Shown here one piece after another: positions 19,967-28,044 of a stretch of DNA of 64,000 bases (position 1 is its first letter; every line of letters starts with the position of its first letter). Made by a program: the position numbers and the translations under genes. Source of the DNA: Rhodopirellula halodulae. GTDB lineage: Bacteria; Planctomycetota; Planctomycetia; Pirellulales; Pirellulaceae. Location of the stretch: contig NZ_JAJKFV010000012.1 in NCBI RefSeq assembly GCF_020966775.1, positions 152,748 through 216,747 on the forward strand. Reading direction: 5' to 3'. The notes beneath the pieces are model-generated. The model was not told where the DNA came from and searched no databases. It saw only the letters and a program-made list of their open reading frames with translations.

Positions 19967-21394
19967 ATGCAACTCGACGAAAACACCATCCGCAGCGTTG
20001 TCGCTCAAGTGCTCGCCGAAGTAGGCCCCATGCCTCCCGGTGCCGCACAAGCCGAGAAGGCACACCACGGATCGCACGGGATCTTCGGCAATGCATCCGA
20101 CGCGGTTGCCGCGGCGCGTCGCGCGTTTGAACAACTTCGCGAACGTCCGATGGAGGACCGCAAACGCATCATCGACATCATTCGCAAAATCAGCATCGAG
20201 AACTGCGAAGAACTCGGGTTGATGGAGATGCGAGAAACCGGCATCGGCCGTCCGGAACACAAGATCGAGAAACTGCGGACGCTCGGCGAACTATCGCCCG
20301 GTACCGAGTTCCTGCAAACCAAAGCCTTCTCTGGCGACCATGGTTTGGCCATCATCGAACGAGCCCCCTTCGGTGTCATCGCGGCCATCACGCCCGTCAC
20401 TCACAGTTTGCCAACCATCACCGGCAATGCGGTCAGCATGATCGCGGGCGGCAACGCGGTTGTTGTGAACCCTCACCCATCAGGCCGTCTCGTTGCTGCC
20501 GAAGGAGTTCGCCGTTTCAACGAAGCCATCGCTCGCGAAGTCGGCATCGACAATCTAATTTGTGTGATCGCCGAACCGACGCTGGAAAGTGCATCGGAAC
20601 TGTTCGGCCATCGCGACGTCGCGCTGATCTGTGTTACCGGCGGCCCCGCCGTTGGTCGTGCCGCTTTGAACAGTGGCAAGCGAGCCATTGTGGCCGGTCC
20701 CGGCAACCCGCCCGTCGTCGTGGACGAAACCGCCGACCTGGACAACGCGGCTCGCTGCATCATCCAAGGTGCCTCGTACGACAACAACTTGTTGTGCATC
20801 GCCGAAAAGGAAGTCTTCGTCGTCGATTCGGTCTTCGACAAAATGATGGCTGCCATGCGACGCGCGGGTGCGGTTGAGCTGAACCAATCGCAAATCGCGA
20901 AGCTGACTTCCGTCGCAATCGCTCAAGCCGGTGACGACAACCATGACGTCGCTGCGAAAGACTACATCGGAAAAGACGCCTCGGTATTGGCCGCGGCGGC
21001 CGGCGTCAAAGTTCCCGAGGAATGCGAACTGGTCTTCGGCGAAACCGACGAACATCACCCGTTTGTCAGCGTTGAACAAATGATGCCGTTCGTTCCCTTT
21101 GTGCGAGCCCGCGACGTCGACCACGCCATCGCGATGGCCAAGGAATACGAACACGGCTTTCGCCACACCGCGATCATTCACTCGCGCAACGTCCACAACA
21201 TGACCAAGATGGGCAAAGAGTTGGACACAACGCTGTACGTGAAGAACGGTCCCTGTATGGCGGCTTTGGGTTTGGGCGGCGAAGGCTACCTGTCGTTCTC
21301 CATCGCGGGACCGACCGGCGAAGGCGTCACCACTCCCGACACGTTCACCCGCGAACGACGTTGCAGCATGATCGACGAACTGCGAGTGGTCTGA
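19967..21394 (+). CDS. CoA-acylating aldehyde dehydrogenase (BMC core)
   Basis: PduP/EutE-like enzyme oxidising an aldehyde with NAD+ and CoA to acyl-CoA in the BMC lumen. The catalytic Cys is in SYDNNLLCIAEKEVFVVD. The cofactor region has NPHPSGRLVAAEG and CVTGGPAVGRAAL. Residues 3-18 (DENTIRSVVAQVLAEV) form an amphipathic encapsulation helix, followed by a Gly/Pro/Ala linker. ATG 19967 was chosen because it puts this helix at the N-terminus; the frame is open to 19853 without homologous content. 475 aa. The likely substrate is lactaldehyde from the neighbouring aldolase. The next gene starts one base after the stop. Confidence 0.95.
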   Translation: MQLDENTIRSVVAQVLAEVGPMPPGAAQAEKAHHGSHGIFGNASDAVAAARRAFEQLRERPMEDRKRIIDIIRKISIENCEELGLMEMRETGIGRPEHKIEKLRTLGELSPGTEFLQTKAFSGDHGLAIIERAPFGVIAAITPVTHSLPTITGNAVSMIAGGNAVVVNPHPSGRLVAAEGVRRFNEAIAREVGIDNLICVIAEPTLESASELFGHRDVALICVTGGPAVGRAALNSGKRAIVAGPGNPPVVVDETADLDNAARCIIQGASYDNNLLCIAEKEVFVVDSVFDKMMAAMRRAGAVELNQSQIAKLTSVAIAQAGDDNHDVAAKDYIGKDASVLAAAAGVKVPEECELVFGETDEHHPFVSVEQMMPFVPFVRARDVDHAIAMAKEYEHGFRHTAIIHSRNVHNMTKMGKELDTTLYVKNGPCMAALGLGGEGYLSFSIAGPTGEGVTTPDTFTRERRCSMIDELRVV

Positions 21395-21395
21395 G

Positions 21396-21704
21396 ATGCA
21401 ACCGGCATGCGTCATCGGTCACACCCGCGCGACCGTCAAACACGAATCACTCCAAGGGCAACGCCTGATCATCGCCCAACCGACCGGCGTGGATGAGAAA
21501 CCCGATGGGGCACCTTTGCTCGTGTTGGACGAACTCGGGTGTCGCATCGGCGACCGCGTGATGTTGACCAGCGAAGCCGGACTGATTCGAGACATGACCA
21601 GCTCCGAAAAATGCCCCGCACGTTGGAGCGTCATGGGGCTGATCGACGAACCCGTCAAGCAAACCAAACCAAAGCCAAAACGCAAAGCAACTCGCAAAAA
21701 GTAA
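21396..21704 (+). CDS. BMC-P shell vertex protein (second)
   Basis: EutN/CcmL-family protein: ACVIGHTRATVKHESLQGQRLIIAQP opens the fold, then LLVLDELGCRIGDRVMLTSEAGLIRDM and SVMGLIDEP. The C-terminus has a Lys-rich tail (KPKPKRKATRKK) not seen in the other two vertex proteins, possibly for interaction with cargo or DNA/RNA contaminants (inference). Start one base after the aldehyde dehydrogenase stop, so the two are translationally linked. Confidence 0.93.
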   Translation: MQPACVIGHTRATVKHESLQGQRLIIAQPTGVDEKPDGAPLLVLDELGCRIGDRVMLTSEAGLIRDMTSSEKCPARWSVMGLIDEPVKQTKPKPKRKATRKK

Positions 21705-21752
21705 CTTTTCTCTCGACTACCAGATTTCAACTCACCTCGTCAAAAGCACCCC

Positions 21753-22400
21753 ATGGCCTCCCACGCAACCCATCACGCCGCCCTCGCCAACGTCGACATC
21801 GCGTCGATCGTTGAAAAGGTCATGCGCCGGTTGCAGGAACAATCGCACACCGAAACGAAATCCACCAGCGACGCTCACGTCATCACCGACCGAGTCATCA
21901 GCGTCGAAACCATCGAGCATTTGCCCGCCGGTGTTCGTTCGATCGAAGTCGCGGGTGGAATCATCACTCCGGCAGCGAAAGACGAACTGAAATCACGCGG
22001 CATCACGCTCGCGAGCTCGACGATCTCCACATCGATCGAAACCGGAGCCACCAGCACAGGCAAACGTTTCGTTCACCTCCAAACCGACCTCACGTCACGC
22101 GACATTCGCGACGCCTGGGTTCGTCAATTGAATTCGCGTGGCGTCGATCATTGCCCACGAGCACAACGCACGGTCATCGCGACCAAGCATCCCGCCAAAA
22201 CACTGCTCGCTCAGATTCAATCGGGTGCCCAAACCGTCCTGATCACGCGACTTTCGGACATTCAGCGGTTTGCTTCCGAGGTCTCGGCAGACACCTTCGT
22301 CTTGGACATGGAACGATTGAACCTGATCGAACTGGTCAACGCGGCGGGGTCGATCGCTCGTTTGCCCAAGCGTTCACAGACCGTGGAGGCCACACGATGA
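21753..22400 (+). CDS. BMC-locus protein of unknown function with cargo-like N-terminal helix
   Basis: 215 aa. Residues 14-28 (DIASIVEKVMRRLQE) have the same amphipathic pattern as the encapsulation helices of the neighbouring PduL and aldehyde dehydrogenase, followed by a polar linker. The body alternates strands and helices: VRSIEVAGGIITPAAKDELKSRGITL, then QRTVIATKHPAKTLLAQIQSG, VLITRLSD and VLDMERLNLIELVNAAG. I do not recognise an enzyme family and see no catalytic motif. A protein of this kind at the same place is expected in related BMC loci. It overlaps the third BMC-P gene by ATGA. It is probably a lumen protein (inference). Confidence 0.85.
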   Translation: MASHATHHAALANVDIASIVEKVMRRLQEQSHTETKSTSDAHVITDRVISVETIEHLPAGVRSIEVAGGIITPAAKDELKSRGITLASSTISTSIETGATSTGKRFVHLQTDLTSRDIRDAWVRQLNSRGVDHCPRAQRTVIATKHPAKTLLAQIQSGAQTVLITRLSDIQRFASEVSADTFVLDMERLNLIELVNAAGSIARLPKRSQTVEATR

Positions 22401-22699
22401 AGATCGCTCGAGTGATCGGAACCGTCACGCTGTCTCGCATGCATCCATCCATGCAAGGCTACAAACTTCGCTGCGTCGAAGTCGTTGAAAACGCGGATCA
22501 GATCCAAGTCAACGATCCCAAAGCCAAACCGATCGGCGGCGAGACGATTGTCGCGTGGGATCTCGTTGGCAGCGGCCCGGGTGACTGGGTCGCTCTGGCG
22601 GAAGGCCCCGAATCGGCCGCACCGTTTCGCCCCGATGTCAAACCGACCGACGCTTCCATCGTCGCAATTTTGGATCACAGCGAAGTCGCCTCCACCTAA
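22397..22699 (+). CDS. BMC-P shell vertex protein (third)
   Basis: EutN/CcmL-family protein of 100 aa: KIARVIGTVTLSRMHPSMQGYKLRCVEVV, then ETIVAWDLVGSGPGDWVALAEGPESAAPF and ASIVAILDHSEV. The start is fixed by the ATGA overlap with the preceding gene and by the family N-terminus; a longer frame upstream lies inside that gene. With the other two, it gives three vertex paralogues that may form different pentamers. Confidence 0.94.
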   Translation: MKIARVIGTVTLSRMHPSMQGYKLRCVEVVENADQIQVNDPKAKPIGGETIVAWDLVGSGPGDWVALAEGPESAAPFRPDVKPTDASIVAILDHSEVAST

Positions 22700-22774
22700 C
22701 CGAACAACTGGATCACGTCGATCCGATTCCCAAACCATTCCTCCCTTCACCTTTTCTGACTCGGACCACCTGTC

Positions 22775-23641
22775 ATGCAAAACATCCACAAGATCAAACA
22801 AGACATGTGCGACATCGGTCGCCGAATCTACAACCGTCAATTCGCGGCGGCCAACGACGGCAACATCACCGTCCGAGTCAGCGAGAACGAAGTGCTTTGC
22901 ACACCAACCCTGCACTGCAAAGGCTTCTTGACGCCAGACGACATTTCCATGATCGATATGACTGGCAAGCAAATCGCCGGTCGCAAGAAACGAAGCAGCG
23001 AAGCTTTGCTGCACTTGGAAATTTACAAGCAGCGTGACGACATCAAGTCGGTCGTTCACTGCCACCCGCCACACGCCACCGCTTTCGCGATCGCACGTGA
23101 ACCCATTCCACAGTGCATCCTTCCCGAAGTCGAAGTGTTCTTGGGCGATGTGCCGATCACGAAATACGAAACTCCCGGCGGACAATCGTTCGCCGACACG
23201 ATCATCCCGTTCGTCGACAAGACCAACGTGATGATCCTGGCGAACCACGGCACGGTCTCCTACGGCGAGACCGTTGAACAAGCTTACTGGTGGACCGAGA
23301 TCCTCGACTCCTACTGCCGCATGTTGATGCTGGCCAAACAACTCGGCAACGTTTCGTTCTTGAACGAAGCCAAATCGCGTGAGTTGTTGGATCTGAAACA
23401 ACAGTGGGGCTACAAGGATCCTCGCAATACAGCCGAGTACGAAGATTGCGACATCTGTGCCAACGACATCTTCCGCGATTCGTGGAAAGAGTCCGGCGTC
23501 GAGCGTCGTGCCTTCGCCGCACCACCGCCAATCAAGACTTCCAGCTCGACCGCATCGGCAGCCCCCGCCGGTGTCAACGAAGAACAGTTGGTCAAGCTGA
23601 TCACCGACGAAGTCATGCGTCAAATGAAAGCTTCCAGCTAG
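22775..23641 (+). CDS. Class II aldolase with C-terminal encapsulation peptide (fuculose/rhamnulose-phosphate type)
   Basis: Zinc-dependent aldolase of the FucA/RhaD/AraD family that splits a deoxy-ketose-1-phosphate into dihydroxyacetone phosphate and lactaldehyde. Features are the substrate loop AAANDGNITVRV, the phosphate site CKGFLTPDDIS and the zinc ligands VVHCHPPHA and ANHGT. After residue 245 comes a Pro/Ser/Ala linker, then NEEQLVKLITDEVMRQMK, an amphipathic helix typical of BMC targeting but placed at the C-terminus. It makes the aldehyde within the compartment for the acylating dehydrogenase. 75 nt separate it from the last BMC-P gene. Confidence 0.94.
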   Translation: MQNIHKIKQDMCDIGRRIYNRQFAAANDGNITVRVSENEVLCTPTLHCKGFLTPDDISMIDMTGKQIAGRKKRSSEALLHLEIYKQRDDIKSVVHCHPPHATAFAIAREPIPQCILPEVEVFLGDVPITKYETPGGQSFADTIIPFVDKTNVMILANHGTVSYGETVEQAYWWTEILDSYCRMLMLAKQLGNVSFLNEAKSRELLDLKQQWGYKDPRNTAEYEDCDICANDIFRDSWKESGVERRAFAAPPPIKTSSSTASAAPAGVNEEQLVKLITDEVMRQMKASS

Positions 23642-23693
23642 CGTTTGCTCCTCGCAATCCGCGGGTTCGCCAGAACTCTGGAAACAGCAAACC

Positions 23694-23780
23694 GTAGCCG
23701 GATTCGCCAGAATTCGGAATCCTAGCGTCAGGGCGCAAGCCCTCCGGTCCCCCACCGGGCGGCTTGCGCCGCTCCGCTAA
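23694..23780. repeat. GTAG-led hairpin plus TAGCG repeat
   Basis: At 23694-23719 GTAG is followed by the stem CCGGATTC/GAATTCGG around a short GCCA loop. At 23721-23780 a TAGCG-class repeat carries AGGGC-GCAA-GCCCT and a further GGGCGGCTTGCGCC arm. The block fills the gap between the aldolase and the dehydrogenase genes. Confidence 0.6.
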
Positions 23781-23819
23781 CAACCCCAACCATCACTCAC
23801 ATCCAACTCAATTGATCTC

Positions 23820-24755
23820 ATGAAAGTTTCCATCATCGGTGCCGGCGGACTCGTCGGATCCTGTGCCGCTTACGCATTGCAGTGCGGCGGTTTGGCTCGC
23901 GAAATCGCGTTGTTGGACGTCAACGTTGAAACGGCGGTGGGTCACGCGTTGGATTTGCAACACGGATCGCCCAGCACCGCTGACCAAACGATCGTCGGTG
24001 GTGGCTACGAACACATTCCTGACAGCGACATCATCTGCATCACGGCAGGCCTGCGCCGCAAACCGGATGAGTCGCGTTTGGACTTGATCAACCGCAACAC
24101 GGACTTGTTCGTCCAAATCGTTCGGGACGTGAAAGCCGCGGGACCCAAGTCTTCGGCCATCGTTCTGGTCGTCAGCAACCCCGTCGACATCCTGACTTAC
24201 GTCGCCGCCGGCATGCTGGGTTTGCCCACCAAACAAGTCATCGGACTGGGAACGCAACTGGACACGATTCGGTTCTGTTCGTTGATCGCTGAGCAGCTGA
24301 AGGCACCGCCAACGCAAACCAAAGCGTTGATTTTGGGTGAGCATGGCGACACGATGGTTCCGATTTGGAGCAGTGCCGCGATTGGTAGCTTGCCACTTGA
24401 AAAATTCCCCGGCTGGAACCCTTCGCTCGCCAATCAACTGTTCACGCGGACGCGAGGCAGCGGCGCCGAAGTGATCAAACGCAAGGGCGGAGCGGGCTTT
24501 GCCGTCGGCATCGCCATTCGTGACGTGATCGACGCGGTGATTCTGGATCGCCAGTGCCTGTTGCCGGTCAGCTCGGTTCAATCCGGATGCTATGGCATTC
24601 ATGACGTGGCGTTAAGCGTCCCCACCGTGGTTGGACGAACTGGCGTGATCGATCAACTCGAAATCGATCTGTGGCCCAAAGAGGTCCAAGGCCTCCGAGC
24701 CAGCGGTGCTGCACTGCGAAAGACTTTGGATACGGTGTTGCCAAGAATCTCCTGA
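23820..24755 (+). CDS. Lactate/malate dehydrogenase family protein of the BMC locus
   Basis: NAD-dependent 2-hydroxyacid dehydrogenase. It has VSIIGAGGLVGSCAAYAL (NAD site), an acidic LLDVN at the end of strand 2 (NAD preference), the active-site loop TAGLRRKPDESRLDLINRN, VSNPVDILTYV and the catalytic His in ILGEHGDTMVP. The residue six positions before the conserved Arg of the loop is Arg, as in malate dehydrogenases, where lactate dehydrogenases have Gln. No targeting peptide is seen. In this locus it may regenerate NAD+ or act on the end product. It closes the BMC operon; a GTAG hairpin follows the stop. Confidence 0.92.
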   Translation: MKVSIIGAGGLVGSCAAYALQCGGLAREIALLDVNVETAVGHALDLQHGSPSTADQTIVGGGYEHIPDSDIICITAGLRRKPDESRLDLINRNTDLFVQIVRDVKAAGPKSSAIVLVVSNPVDILTYVAAGMLGLPTKQVIGLGTQLDTIRFCSLIAEQLKAPPTQTKALILGEHGDTMVPIWSSAAIGSLPLEKFPGWNPSLANQLFTRTRGSGAEVIKRKGGAGFAVGIAIRDVIDAVILDRQCLLPVSSVQSGCYGIHDVALSVPTVVGRTGVIDQLEIDLWPKEVQGLRASGAALRKTLDTVLPRIS

Positions 24756-24761
24756 CCCAAA

Positions 24762-24787
24762 GTAGAACGATTGCCCCCAATCGTTCC
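24762..24787 (+). repeat. GTAG-led hairpin (AACRRTTG class)
   Basis: GTAG is followed by the perfect 8-bp stem AACGATTG/CAATCGTT with loop CCCC. It lies just after the last BMC gene. The same class recurs at 45056 and 45274. Confidence 0.75.
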
Positions 24788-24897
24788 GCCGATGCACTCG
24801 ACACGCCGAACCGCGTCGCCAACGCGGCATCGTGGTTCGCACGCCGCGACTCGCTCAACCAGTCAAACTTCACTCCGGAACAGTTGAGACAGCTGTT

Positions 24898-26247
24898 CTA
24901 CTCTGACGGTTCCAGGCGGTGAAACGCGAGTCCGCTCAGCAGTTTCGGATAGAAGTACGTGCTCTTGGCCGGCATGCGTTCACCTTCCAAACTGATCGCT
25001 CGGACATGGTCCAGCGTCGCTGGCATCACCAAGGCCGCCAGCGTGTAGCTTCCCTCGCCTTCTGATTCGGCGAGCGTTCTCTCACCTCGCAAGCCCTTCA
25101 CCACCTCCGCCACATCGTGAACGTAAGTTGGCTTGGTCGAACTCCCGATCGACAAACACTGCTCCAGCACCAAACGATGCAGCAGACTCACGCCCAAACC
25201 ACGCCAAGTCTCACTGCGGTTGGCTGACAACTCACTCATGCGTGCGTGAGCCGCTTCGTTGGCATGTGCCATCACCCAAGTCTCATCCTCCGCTGCGTAC
25301 ATCGCCATCAACGATTGATCACCCGACAAACGCATTCGCATCCAAGCGTCCTGGGCCGCGGTGACTCCACCGGTCAGTTGCTCGCATTCGAACAGGCTTC
25401 CCAGAGCGTCCACCAGTTCATCAGCCCGAAACGATTTGCTTCGCAGTAATCGGTGAGTCGGCAAGACAACCATCCCCGGGTCATTCATACCAACCAACAT
25501 GGTCATCACGTAGTTCGCGGGATGATCTTCATCGAGTCCACCAGCCTGCTCCGCGATGAAGTCTCGATAGGCACACGCGGTTTCGTAGCGATGATGACCA
25601 TCCGCGACGAACATCGATTTGTCCGAAAGTGAACGAGAAACCTCGTCGATCGCTGCAGCATCGGTGACCGCCCAGACCTGGTGAAGAACGCCCAATTCAT
25701 CCGTGGCCTCCATGATTGGATCGCCCGATTTGGCGGACTCCAACTTGTCGATCACGCTCTGTTCCGCGTCCTCGTACAGTCCAAAGATGGGACTGTTGTT
25801 CTGGCGAGTCGCCTGCATGAGCTTCAGCCGGTCTGCTTTCGCCTTGGCGTGCGTTTCTTCATGAGCGTGCACACTGCCGGTTCCAAATGACTCCAACCGC
25901 ACTCGGCCCAGAAAGCCCCGACGGGTGAGTTTCTGCGTTTTGCCATCGGAATCGACCTCAAAGGTCTGATGATAAACGTAGAAAGCCGGTTCTGAATCCT
26001 GAACCAACACACCTTGCCGCAGCCATTGTTCAACAAAGGCACCGGCACGGTGATAGGTCTCATCCAGCTCGTCCCCCAATTCCTCGCGATTGAGGATCAC
26101 GCGAATGACATTGGACGGATGCCGTTTGTAGAGTTGATCCTGCAAGTCTGGATCAATCACGTCGTACGGTGGAGCCACCACTTCGGAGAGCGAACGAATG
26201 TGCTCCAAGTTGTATCGAACCGCAGCGAACGGGGTGACCTTGGGCAT
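24898..26247 (-). CDS. DUF1015 family protein
   Basis: Conserved soluble protein of unknown function. The family hallmarks are at the start: PKVTPFAAVRYNLEHIRSLSEVVAPPYDVIDPDLQDQL. Others are HPSNVIRVIL, the VHAHEETHAKAKADRL segment and FVADGHHRYETACAYRD. ATG 26247 has AAGGA about 7 nt upstream and matches the family N-terminus; the upstream ATG 26277 does not. It follows argC by 48 nt and is probably co-transcribed. Relatives are often near serine or amino-acid genes, but no activity can be read from sequence. Confidence 0.9.
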   Translation of the reverse strand: MPKVTPFAAVRYNLEHIRSLSEVVAPPYDVIDPDLQDQLYKRHPSNVIRVILNREELGDELDETYHRAGAFVEQWLRQGVLVQDSEPAFYVYHQTFEVDSDGKTQKLTRRGFLGRVRLESFGTGSVHAHEETHAKAKADRLKLMQATRQNNSPIFGLYEDAEQSVIDKLESAKSGDPIMEATDELGVLHQVWAVTDAAAIDEVSRSLSDKSMFVADGHHRYETACAYRDFIAEQAGGLDEDHPANYVMTMLVGMNDPGMVVLPTHRLLRSKSFRADELVDALGSLFECEQLTGGVTAAQDAWMRMRLSGDQSLMAMYAAEDETWVMAHANEAAHARMSELSANRSETWRGLGVSLLHRLVLEQCLSIGSSTKPTYVHDVAEVVKGLRGERTLAESEGEGSYTLAALVMPATLDHVRAISLEGERMPAKSTYFYPKLLSGLAFHRLEPSE

Positions 26248-26295
26248 GCAGATTCCTTCCCAAACAAACAATGGCAAATGGAGATTAGAAACGGA

Positions 26296-27336
26296 TCAGA
26301 CCAGCAGCCCATCCGTTTCCGGCAAACCAAACATGACGTTCATGTTCTGAACGGCCGCACCGCTGGCCCCCTTCGTCAGATTGTCGATGGCACAAACAAT
26401 CACCACACGATTTCCCGAATGGCGAACCGTCATTTGCACATGATTCGTTCCCGCAACGTGCTTCGTCGCAGGTAAATGATCCACCACATGAACATACGGT
26501 GCGTCGGAATAGGTATCACGCAGCAAACTCATCATCGAATCAACCGCCGCATCGATGCCCCCGGCCTTCGCCGAAGGTTTGACGTAGATCGTCGACAAAA
26601 TCCCCCGGTCCATCGGCGTCAAATGCGGCGTGAACATCAGCTCGATCGGAGTCCCTGAGATTCGTTCGACCAAGTCCATCATTTCCGGTGCATGGCGATG
26701 AGTCCCAACGGCATAGGCGGCGATCGATTCGTTGGTCTCGCAATACAACGTGCCCAGTTTGGGTGAGCGACCGGCACCCGACACGCCCGACTTACTGTCG
26801 ACAATGATGTCATCGGTTTCGATCAGTCCCGATTGAACCAAAGGAGCCAAAGGCATGATCGCCGATGTCGGATAGCACCCCGGATTCGCCACAATATCCG
26901 CGGTCTTGATCTCATCGGCGAAGAACTCAGGCATCCCGTAAACGACGTTCCCGATTCGCTCCGGCCAAGGATGCTTCACACCGTACCAGTGCTCGTACGT
27001 CTGCAGGCTAGACAAACGGAAATCAGCGCTGAAGTCGATCACTCGCATGCCAGCTTCCGCCAACTCGCGAACGCTTTCTGCGGAAGCACCATGCGGCAAA
27101 CAACACATCGCCACATCCGCCGCTTTCGCGATTTCGGAAGCGTCCAGCGGCTGCAACAGGACGTCGCATCGCCCAGCCAACATGGGATGAATCTCAGAAA
27201 GAGGCTTGCCCTCGTCTTGCCGGCTGGTTGCGACCACAAGATCGGCCCGCGGGTGCGTGAGCAACAGCCTTGCCACTTCCAACGCGGTGTAGCCGGTAGA
27301 ACCAATCAGAGCGACGCGAAGATTTGATGACGACAT
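26296..27336 (-). CDS. argC: N-acetyl-gamma-glutamyl-phosphate reductase
   Basis: Third step of arginine synthesis: NADPH-dependent reduction of N-acetylglutamyl-5-phosphate to the semialdehyde. The NADP motif is VALIGSTGYTALEVARLLLTHP. The catalytic Cys is in NPGCYPTSAIMPLAPL. The late PHLTPMDRGILSTIYV and NLTKGASGAAVQNMN motifs match ArgC. 346 aa, the normal length. No other arg gene is adjacent. It is the first gene of a two-gene run with the DUF1015 gene. Confidence 0.97.
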   Translation of the reverse strand: MSSSNLRVALIGSTGYTALEVARLLLTHPRADLVVATSRQDEGKPLSEIHPMLAGRCDVLLQPLDASEIAKAADVAMCCLPHGASAESVRELAEAGMRVIDFSADFRLSSLQTYEHWYGVKHPWPERIGNVVYGMPEFFADEIKTADIVANPGCYPTSAIMPLAPLVQSGLIETDDIIVDSKSGVSGAGRSPKLGTLYCETNESIAAYAVGTHRHAPEMMDLVERISGTPIELMFTPHLTPMDRGILSTIYVKPSAKAGGIDAAVDSMMSLLRDTYSDAPYVHVVDHLPATKHVAGTNHVQMTVRHSGNRVVIVCAIDNLTKGASGAAVQNMNVMFGLPETDGLLV

Positions 27337-27579
27337 GAAGGCAATTGTGATGGGGCGGTGGGGTGCGCGGCAAGCATCTGCGCGGCCATGAGCAGCCCGC
27401 GAGACACTTCAAGCATTTTTGCCCATGACGAAGCACGCGACGATGCGATGGACAAATTCTCGCCGCAGTTGTCGCTTTTTCCACCGTCCTCGGCAAGCCA
27501 CACGATAGACGCCAATTCATCAACTGACGTTCGCGGGCCAATGGCGCGACCAGATTCCGCTCTTCGGGTTGCTTTCGGT

Positions 27580-28044
27580 TCAGTCGGCCTGGCCGCCGAG
27601 CGTCGGAAAGACCAAACGTCCGGCGAAATGACGAGCCATCTCCAGCACCGAATTCAAATCGTCTTTCTCGAAATAACCAGCGACATTTTTGTCATAGGCC
27701 AAAGCAATGTCACGTTTGTGACGCGACGTGGTAACGACAAACACAGCCAAGCGTTTCAGCGAATCGTCACGCCGCACCTCGGCCAGGAATTCATGCCCAT
27801 TCAAACCAGGCATGTTCAGATCCAGAAACGCGAGAACCCCCACGTTTTCATTTCCATCCACCATTTCGCGAAGCTTTTCCAACGCCGCACGTCCGTCCGA
27901 TGCGTGCACCAATTCGCAATCCACTTGATTGCGTTTCACGGCACGGCGAAACGCTTCCACATCCACCGCATCATCTTCGATCAGCAGAAACGTGGGGCGT
28001 CTGGTTTCTTCGTCAGTCATTGGCTCGGAAGAGAACGAGTTCAT
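27580..28044 (-). CDS. Single-domain response regulator (Rcp1-like)
   Basis: 154-aa receiver without an output domain. The acidic cluster is LLIEDDAVD, the phospho-acceptor D75 lies in LAFLDLNMPGLNG, VVTTS carries the conserved Thr, and GYFEK carries the Lys. The pattern (long alpha-beta loops, ERxxDV start) is that of Rcp1-like regulators that pair with phytochrome-type or bacteriophytochrome-like kinases. The start overlaps the stop of the kinase gene (ATGA), so the two are a cognate pair. The output partner is unknown. Confidence 0.92.
   Translation of the reverse strand: MNSFSSEPMTDEETRRPTFLLIEDDAVDVEAFRRAVKRNQVDCELVHASDGRAALEKLREMVDGNENVGVLAFLDLNMPGLNGHEFLAEVRRDDSLKRLAVFVVTTSRHKRDIALAYDKNVAGYFEKDDLNSVLEMARHFAGRLVFPTLGGQAD

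Noticed and set aside
22262..23755. 497-codon minus-strand frame over the BMC-P and aldolase genes
   Set aside because: It is antisense to two recognised BMC genes and has no family-like motif.
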